Source: Bacteroidota bacterium (GTDB lineage Bacteria; Bacteroidota; Ignavibacteria; Ignavibacteriales; Ignavibacteriaceae). Taken from it: a stretch of DNA of 11,252 nucleotides. Location: the NCBI GenBank assembly GCA_024278655.1, contig JAJRSV010000074.1:1-11252 (forward strand). The letters run 5' to 3'. The position numbers and the translations under genes were made by a program. Of this stretch, positions 7,841 to 11,252 are shown one piece after another. A model generated the notes under the pieces. It had not been told where the DNA came from. It ran no database searches and saw only the letters and a program-made list of their open reading frames with translations. How positions within the stretch are numbered: the first letter of the stretch is position 1; each line of letters begins with the position of its first letter.

Positions 7841-8073
7841 GTCATTCTGAATGGAGCATCGTGCCCGACTGGCAGGCAGATGCGGAATGAAGAATCTCAA
7901 CCTTGAAAACAATTTCAAACACTTCACTTCGTTCAGTGTGACAAACTTAGTTGCACAAAAATTTCCGACATTAAAAATCCCCTGTTTTCTTTTGGTAAGA
8001 TTCTTCTCCGAAGGAGTCCTTTGTACATCCCGATAAACTAGCCTGCAGCAGGCAGGTCGGGATTCAGAATGAC
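7841..8073. repeat. Composite palindromic interspersed repeat with 12-bp perfect terminal inverted repeats
   Basis: The ends GTCATTCTGAAT (7841-7852) and ATTCAGAATGAC (8062-8073) are exact reverse complements. Nested inside them are GAAGAATCT (7889-7897) and AGATTCTTC (7998-8006), again exact inverted copies, so the element is two diverged repeat units facing each other. Each arm carries its own small palindrome: GCATC/GATGC (7856-7883) around a GCC/GGC stem on the left, and GCCTGC-A-GCAGGC (8041-8053) on the right, next to related CCCGAC/GTCGGG sequences. A third short unit, CACTTCGTTCAGTG (7925-7938), lies in the middle. ATT flanks both ends (7838-7840 and 8074-8076) and may be a 3-bp target duplication. 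No transposase is encoded, so it looks like a non-autonomous element or a REP-like mosaic. Confidence 0.75.
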
Positions 8074-8112
8074 ATTCGTTTTGCTTTAATGGTTCTTCCG
8101 GAAGAGGTTTTA

Positions 8113-8147
8113 TTTCACGTTTGACATTTGACATTTGACGTTTCACA
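8113..8147. repeat. Five tandem 7-bp repeats abutting the dnaB stop codon
   Basis: Five consecutive heptamers read TTTCACG, TTTGACA, TTTGACA, TTTGACG and TTTCACA, with consensus TTTSACR. The array ends exactly at 8147, and the dnaB stop codon (TGA on the minus strand) begins at 8150 and ends at 8148. The spacer between this array and the 233-bp element (8074-8112) holds only a 12-bp perfect palindrome, TCTTCCGGAAGA at 8094-8105. The array is visible by eye; its role is unknown. Confidence 0.8.
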
Positions 8148-10601
8148 TCAAATAATGTCTTCATCTTCAGGCATCGATGCGAATTCTTCTATCTGTCGTG
8201 CGTGTGCAAGATTTTCGAAGCGGGCATATTCTTTTATAAATGCGAGTTTGACTGTTCCGGTGGGACCGTTACGCTGCTTGCCGATGATTACCTCAGCCAC
8301 ACCTTCGAGCGAATCGCCGTTATCATCCTTCATAATTCCGTAATACTCCGGACGTGTGAGGAACATAACCACATCGGCATCCTGCTCAATCGAACCCGAC
8401 TCTCGCAAGTCAGCAAGCTGCGGGCGCTTGTCCGTGCGTGCTTCAACGGCGCGGTTTAGCTGAGCCAATGCAAGCACAGGAATGTTCAACTCTTTTGCAA
8501 GTGCTTTAAGTGAACGTGAAATGTGAGAAATTTCCCTTTCGCGGCTCTCCGCTTTTGCTGGTCCTTGCATCAATTGAAGATAATCTATTATTATCATTCC
8601 GATGTTCTTTTCAACTTTAAGTCTTCTTGCCTTCGCACGAATTTCCAAAACGGTTTGCGACGGGGAATCATCAACATATATAGGTGCCTGAATTAATTTG
8701 TGTGCGTTCTTGCTAAGCTTTACTCCTTCTTCGGTCGGGAGTTTTCCGGTTCTTACAAGGTGAGCATTCAATCGTCCTTCGGCACAAAGCAAACGGATGA
8801 TGAGCTGCATTGTTGACATTTCGAGACTGAATATTCCAACAGGAATATTATGATCGACAGCAGCATTACGTGCAAGTGAAAGCGCCATGGCAGTATTATG
8901 TGTATCAGTACAATCTTCTAATAAAAACAAATGGTTTCCGTCCAGAACAAATCCATAATAATCATCGACTTTATCAGGTTCCACCGAAATACCGGTAACC
9001 TGCCAATCACGAAAATCTGTCCATTTACTTGTTTGCTTTCTTTTAATTTTGGTAGGAATTTCATCTACATTGCCGTTGAATCTTACTCTCCACACTGTCG
9101 ATTCATATCCAATTGAAGAGATAGTAGCCCGTTTTTCCTTTAATGAAGTACGGTAACCAAGTGTATCACACAAAAATTTAATCTGTTTGGCAAGTTTTTC
9201 AATTTTTGTTGTTATCTCGATTGTGCTTCCGTACGGATAATTAATGTAACCATCACTATCGACCAACCCGGCTAAAAGCTGTAAGCGAACTTCCCTGCTG
9301 TTGGTAAGGTAAATATCGGGAATGTGTTTATTGTTAAGAAGGTTCAATTGCCTTAGCTTTGCCTGAATGGAATTATTTCGTGCTTTCTGTGTTCTGCCTC
9401 CGGTTACCGTATAAGCCGGACATTTATCTTTATCTTCATAAACTGACACAAACTGATTATTAGCAATTGCATATTCTTCAAGAAAACTTACTACTTCTTC
9501 ATCCTGTGTGAAAATTCTTGAACTGTCTGATTTGCCATCTCCAAGCCAAATTCCCAAAAAGTAAGGGTCAACAGGCACTTCTTTATATGAAAATTCAACT
9601 GCTGTCTTATATCCTTTATAATTCGATTTCCACTTGTCTGATTTCTTTAAATATTCTTTTACTTCAATATTAATTACTTCGCCTTTAACATACTTACCTT
9701 CATTACGACTTCTCTTCAACGATAGAATATGTGATTCATTTACCCGGTAATCCATTCCATGTTTCTGACGTACCCAATACATCATTTCTCTGCCCCGGGC
9801 TACAGATAAAACTTTTCTCGGGGTAGAATCATCACCCATCAGAAGGTCACCTGCTTTTACATCTTCAACAGCTTTTACCGAACCATCATACATTAATACT
9901 TTTGTTCCTTTACCAAGGCATTTTCCCATGGAGGGTCTGGCTGCAAGAATTATCAAATCCGATTTCTGAAAGCCGCCGAGAATTTCATCAAGCTCGTAAA
10001 AGCCGGTGGGTACCGAAAACTTATGATGTGATTGTGAATGAATTGCCTCGATATACTCGAGCGCATCTCTTACGGCTTTATCCATTCCCTGATACGATTG
10101 AGTTAAATGGCTTTCGGTAATTTCAAATATTTTTCTTTCCGCCTGGTCAAGTATCTCGAACGCATCGTTGGTGCCTTCGTACGCGGCTTGTGCAATTTCG
10201 TGAGAGCTTGATATTAAACCGCGGAGTATCTGTTTCTCTAAAATTATTTTCGCATGATATTCGATGTTGGCTGCTGAAGTAATCTCCTGAGAAAGCTTGC
10301 TTAAATAAACCGCACCGCCAACTTCCTCAAGCTGACTTCTCTTTTTCAACTCTTCGTAAAGCGTAACTGTATCAATCGGTTCACCCGCTTCGAATAAGGA
10401 AAGCATTGCTTCAAAAATTAATCGATGTGCTTTTACATAAAAGCTTTCCGGCTTAAGCAGTTCAAGTCCTTTGGGAACCGCCTCTTTTTCAATCATCATT
10501 GCACCGAGTACGGATGCTTCTATTTCCGGCGCCGCCGGTGGTTTTACATCGGCAGGAGTGATTGTGTTCGGTTTGCTATTTGTCTTTTTAGTTTTTGCCA
10601 T
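8148..10601 (-). CDS. dnaB: Replicative DNA helicase DnaB, intein-containing precursor
   Basis: The 817-residue precursor of the hexameric 5'-to-3' replicative helicase would give a 475-residue mature protein, normal for DnaB, after loss of a 342-residue intein. The N-terminal primase-binding domain spans about 25-130 and the RecA-like ATPase begins near 195. Walker A is ARPSMGK (221-227), interrupted by the intein, and resumes as T570-AMALSLA. FSLEMS (591-596), Walker B IIIDYLQL (669-676, Asp673), ALAQLNRAVE (711-720), LRESGSIEQDAD (732-743) and KQRNGPTGTV (775-784, with the Arg finger) are all intact. RESG/SIEQ, another known DnaB intein site, is uninterrupted here. The helicase cannot bind ATP until splicing restores the P-loop. 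The ATG at 10601 gives the usual basic, low-complexity DnaB N-terminus. I found no clear promoter or Shine-Dalgarno upstream. Confidence 0.95.
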   Translation of the reverse strand: MAKTKKTNSKPNTITPADVKPPAAPEIEASVLGAMMIEKEAVPKGLELLKPESFYVKAHRLIFEAMLSLFEAGEPIDTVTLYEELKKRSQLEEVGGAVYLSKLSQEITSAANIEYHAKIILEKQILRGLISSSHEIAQAAYEGTNDAFEILDQAERKIFEITESHLTQSYQGMDKAVRDALEYIEAIHSQSHHKFSVPTGFYELDEILGGFQKSDLIILAARPSMGKCLGKGTKVLMYDGSVKAVEDVKAGDLLMGDDSTPRKVLSVARGREMMYWVRQKHGMDYRVNESHILSLKRSRNEGKYVKGEVINIEVKEYLKKSDKWKSNYKGYKTAVEFSYKEVPVDPYFLGIWLGDGKSDSSRIFTQDEEVVSFLEEYAIANNQFVSVYEDKDKCPAYTVTGGRTQKARNNSIQAKLRQLNLLNNKHIPDIYLTNSREVRLQLLAGLVDSDGYINYPYGSTIEITTKIEKLAKQIKFLCDTLGYRTSLKEKRATISSIGYESTVWRVRFNGNVDEIPTKIKRKQTSKWTDFRDWQVTGISVEPDKVDDYYGFVLDGNHLFLLEDCTDTHNTAMALSLARNAAVDHNIPVGIFSLEMSTMQLIIRLLCAEGRLNAHLVRTGKLPTEEGVKLSKNAHKLIQAPIYVDDSPSQTVLEIRAKARRLKVEKNIGMIIIDYLQLMQGPAKAESREREISHISRSLKALAKELNIPVLALAQLNRAVEARTDKRPQLADLRESGSIEQDADVVMFLTRPEYYGIMKDDNGDSLEGVAEVIIGKQRNGPTGTVKLAFIKEYARFENLAHARQIEEFASMPEDEDII
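8895..9920 (-). other. DnaB P-loop intein with LAGLIDADG homing endonuclease
   Basis: This in-frame protein-splicing element occupies precursor residues Cys228 to Asn569, between Lys227 and Thr570 of Walker A. Splicing block A is CLGKGTKVLMYDG (228-240), block B is VNESHILSL (287-295) with His291, block F is YYGFVLDGNHLFLLED (548-563) and block G is CTDTHN (564-569), with penultimate His568, terminal Asn569 and the +1 nucleophile Thr570. Block B has Asn288 where Thr is usual. The endonuclease domain has both LAGLIDADG helices: LGIWLGDGK (349-357, acidic Asp355) and LLAGLVDSDG (442-451, acidic Asp450), with block D KHIPDIYL (425-432) between them. All parts look intact, so both splicing and homing activity are plausible. 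The segment is visibly A/T-richer than the flanking helicase coding. Confidence 0.93.
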
Positions 10602-10757
10602 AGCCGGTAATTAATATAATGAATTTTGGGGAGAGAAAAATCATAAACTTTAGGGTAAAATCAAAATTGTTTATTGAATATTTCCTCATTTTCTTTCTTT
10701 GAAAGAATATATTAAAATAAAAACCTTTGTTTTAACCATCAATCATTTTTTTAACAC
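10602..10757. other. Intergenic region between dnaB and the toxin-antitoxin promoter
   Basis: This A/T-rich spacer lies between the divergently transcribed dnaB and toxin-antitoxin operon. It contains one perfect 7-bp inverted repeat, TTCTTTC-TTT-GAAAGAA (10691-10707), and A/T runs, but no open frame or RNA gene that I can support. A dnaB promoter is expected here, but no hexamer pair was convincing. Confidence 0.5.
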
Positions 10758-10786
10758 TTGACCCTGACCTAAAAAAGGACTATAAT
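10758..10786 (+). promoter_or_regulatory. Strong sigma-70-type promoter of the toxin-antitoxin operon
   Basis: TTGACC (10758-10763, 5 of 6), a 17-bp spacer and a perfect TATAAT (10781-10786). It lies 28 bp upstream of the antitoxin ATG. Unlike the rRNA promoters, it does not carry the TAnnTTTG form of the -10, which is a small hint that the module may have a different origin. Confidence 0.8.
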
Positions 10787-10793
10787 TAGGTCA
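10765..10793. promoter_or_regulatory. Predicted antitoxin operator overlapping the promoter
   Basis: TGACCTAA (10765-10772) and TTAGGTCA (10786-10793) are perfect 8-bp inverted repeats whose centres are 21 bp apart, two helical turns. They flank the -10 box, so a bound dimer would block polymerase. Phd/YefM antitoxins typically repress their own operon by binding such palindromes. A further half-site copy, TGACC, is present at 10759-10763 within the -35. Confidence 0.65.
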
Positions 10794-10814
10794 TAATAAA
10801 TTAAGGTGTTTGTT

Positions 10815-11105
10815 ATGAAATACAGTGAATCAATCAAACCTATCAGTTATTTAAAAGCCCATGCGTCCGAAATTATAAGAGATGTGGCAAACAATCAGAA
10901 AACATTAGTGATAACCCAAAACGGAGAAGCAAAGGTTATATTGCAGGACATCAAGGTATATGAGAAAACTCAAGAGACACTTGCACTATTGAAAATTCTT
11001 TCTCTGAGCTCTAAGAACATAGGCAAGGGAAAAGCCAAGCCTGTCAGGGAAACTTTTGAAGACGTTAGAAAAGCAATCGGGGAAAAAGCTAATAATAAAA
11101 AATGA
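10815..11105 (+). CDS. Phd/YefM-family antitoxin
   Basis: This 96-residue antitoxin of a type II toxin-antitoxin pair should bind and neutralise the downstream toxin and repress its own promoter. The N-terminal KPISYLKAHASEIIRDVANNQKTLVITQNGEAKVILQDIKVYEK (about residues 7-50) matches the Phd/YefM fold: a strand, a helix with the typical A-x-x-I, then strands containing the T-x-N-G-x-x-x-A/V-I core. The C-terminal half (about 51-96) is charged and Lys-rich, as expected of the flexible toxin-binding tail. The frame extends 9 bases upstream to a GTG, but AAGG (10803-10806) lies 8 nt before the ATG at 10815 and decides for the ATG. The stop overlaps the toxin start (ATGA), indicating translational coupling. 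Confidence 0.88.
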   Translation: MKYSESIKPISYLKAHASEIIRDVANNQKTLVITQNGEAKVILQDIKVYEKTQETLALLKILSLSSKNIGKGKAKPVRETFEDVRKAIGEKANNKK

Positions 11106-11252
11106 AATACGTGGTTCTAATTGACCCCTATGCAAAACAGGATTTGATTGTTATCTTCAATTACGTATCTGTGAACGATTCGTTTCAAAAAGCAGATAAA
11201 TTGTTACAAAAATTAGAAGAGATGTGTTGCAAACTCGAAAAGCTTCCCCACA
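11102..11252 (+). CDS. ParE/RelE-superfamily toxin, N-terminal half (partial)
   Basis: The start codon overlaps the antitoxin stop by 4 bases (ATGA, 11102-11105), and the frame stays open to the window edge, giving 50 residues. It begins MKYVVLIDPYAKQDL and continues with IVIFNYVSVNDSFQKADKL (about residues 16-34), then KLEEMCCKLEKLPH. The pattern strand, A-K-x-D-L, helix with Y and A-D-K-L, then a second helix ending in L-P-x is typical of ParE-type toxins, usually about 95-105 residues. ParE members poison DNA gyrase and RelE members cleave mRNA. The catalytic or interface C-terminus is outside the window, so the target cannot be assigned. The partner antitoxin and overlap make the toxin call firm at superfamily level. 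Confidence 0.85.
   Translation, partial: MKYVVLIDPYAKQDLIVIFNYVSVNDSFQKADKLLQKLEEMCCKLEKLPH

Noticed and set aside
7841..8147. CRISPR array
   Set aside because: The repeats are inverted or directly adjacent heptamers without unique spacers of regular length, and no cas gene is nearby.
7838..8164. 109-residue N-terminal extension of the DUF1460 protein from the ATG at 8164
   Set aside because: It overlaps the dnaB 3' end, runs through the heptamer array and the palindromic element, has no recognisable domain, and would bury the signal peptide about 110 residues inside the protein.
8202..8459. Plus-strand open frames opposite dnaB and the other genes
   Set aside because: They are antisense shadows of well-supported coding sequences and show no recognisable domains or ribosome-binding sites.
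10691..10707. TTCTTTC/GAAAGAA inverted repeat as a terminator or regulator
   Set aside because: It is an A/T-rich 7-bp stem with a 3-nt loop, not at the 3' end of any gene, and most likely arises by chance.
10806..10814. GTG start for the antitoxin
   Set aside because: The AAGG ribosome-binding site at 10803-10806 overlaps the GTG and is correctly spaced for the ATG at 10815, whose product also aligns with the usual Phd/YefM N-terminus.

Overview
The window looks like chromosomal DNA from a moderately AT-rich Gram-negative bacterium of the Bacteroidota/Chlorobiota/Ignavibacteriota (FCB) group. Several things support this. The rRNA promoters have -10 elements of the form TAnnTTTG, which is the Bacteroidota-type consensus. 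Most starts have weak or no Shine-Dalgarno sequences. There is a DUF1460 cell-wall amidase-like gene, a small secreted protein that looks like an outer-membrane beta-barrel and ends in Phe, and an interspersed palindromic repeat of a kind I associate with such genomes. The 16S fragment would settle the taxonomy, but I could not search it.

Left part (1-1100): the 5' half of a 16S rRNA gene on the minus strand, running off the left edge. Its leader carries a boxA-like motif and two small perfect hairpins, with two tandem promoters upstream. The distal promoter begins 2 bp after the stop codon of the next gene, and an UP-like A/T tract lies inside that gene's last codons.

Cell-surface block (1068-5308): three close-packed minus-strand genes, transcribed leftwards in the order secreted beta-barrel-like protein, dTDP-glucose 4,6-dehydratase (rfbB/rmlB), SLBB-domain polysaccharide-export-like protein. 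A 130-bp divergent intergenic region separates them from a plus-strand RmlD-like sugar-nucleotide reductase. Together they suggest synthesis of a dTDP-deoxysugar and export of a surface polysaccharide. rmlA and rmlC are not in the window. Behind the reductase lies nfo (endonuclease IV), which converges with a minus-strand SAM methyltransferase gene.

Housekeeping and accessory block (6234-10601, minus strand): dnaB, then a DUF1460 amidase-like gene, then the methyltransferase. dnaB is interrupted by a full-length 342-residue intein with two LAGLIDADG motifs, inserted exactly between Lys and Thr of the Walker A loop. Between dnaB and the DUF1460 gene are a 233-bp mosaic palindromic repeat and five tandem heptamers, which leave a spurious open frame upstream of the real DUF1460 start.

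Right edge (10758-11252): a plus-strand type II toxin-antitoxin operon with a Phd/YefM-type antitoxin and a ParE/RelE-type toxin that runs off the window. A near-consensus sigma-70 promoter and a perfect 8-bp inverted repeat around its -10 box suggest autoregulation. I see no CRISPR array, tRNA or complete insertion sequence. The most notable items are the P-loop intein, the rRNA tandem promoters overlapping the end of the SLBB gene, the composite palindromic repeat abutting a start codon, and the toxin-antitoxin operator.
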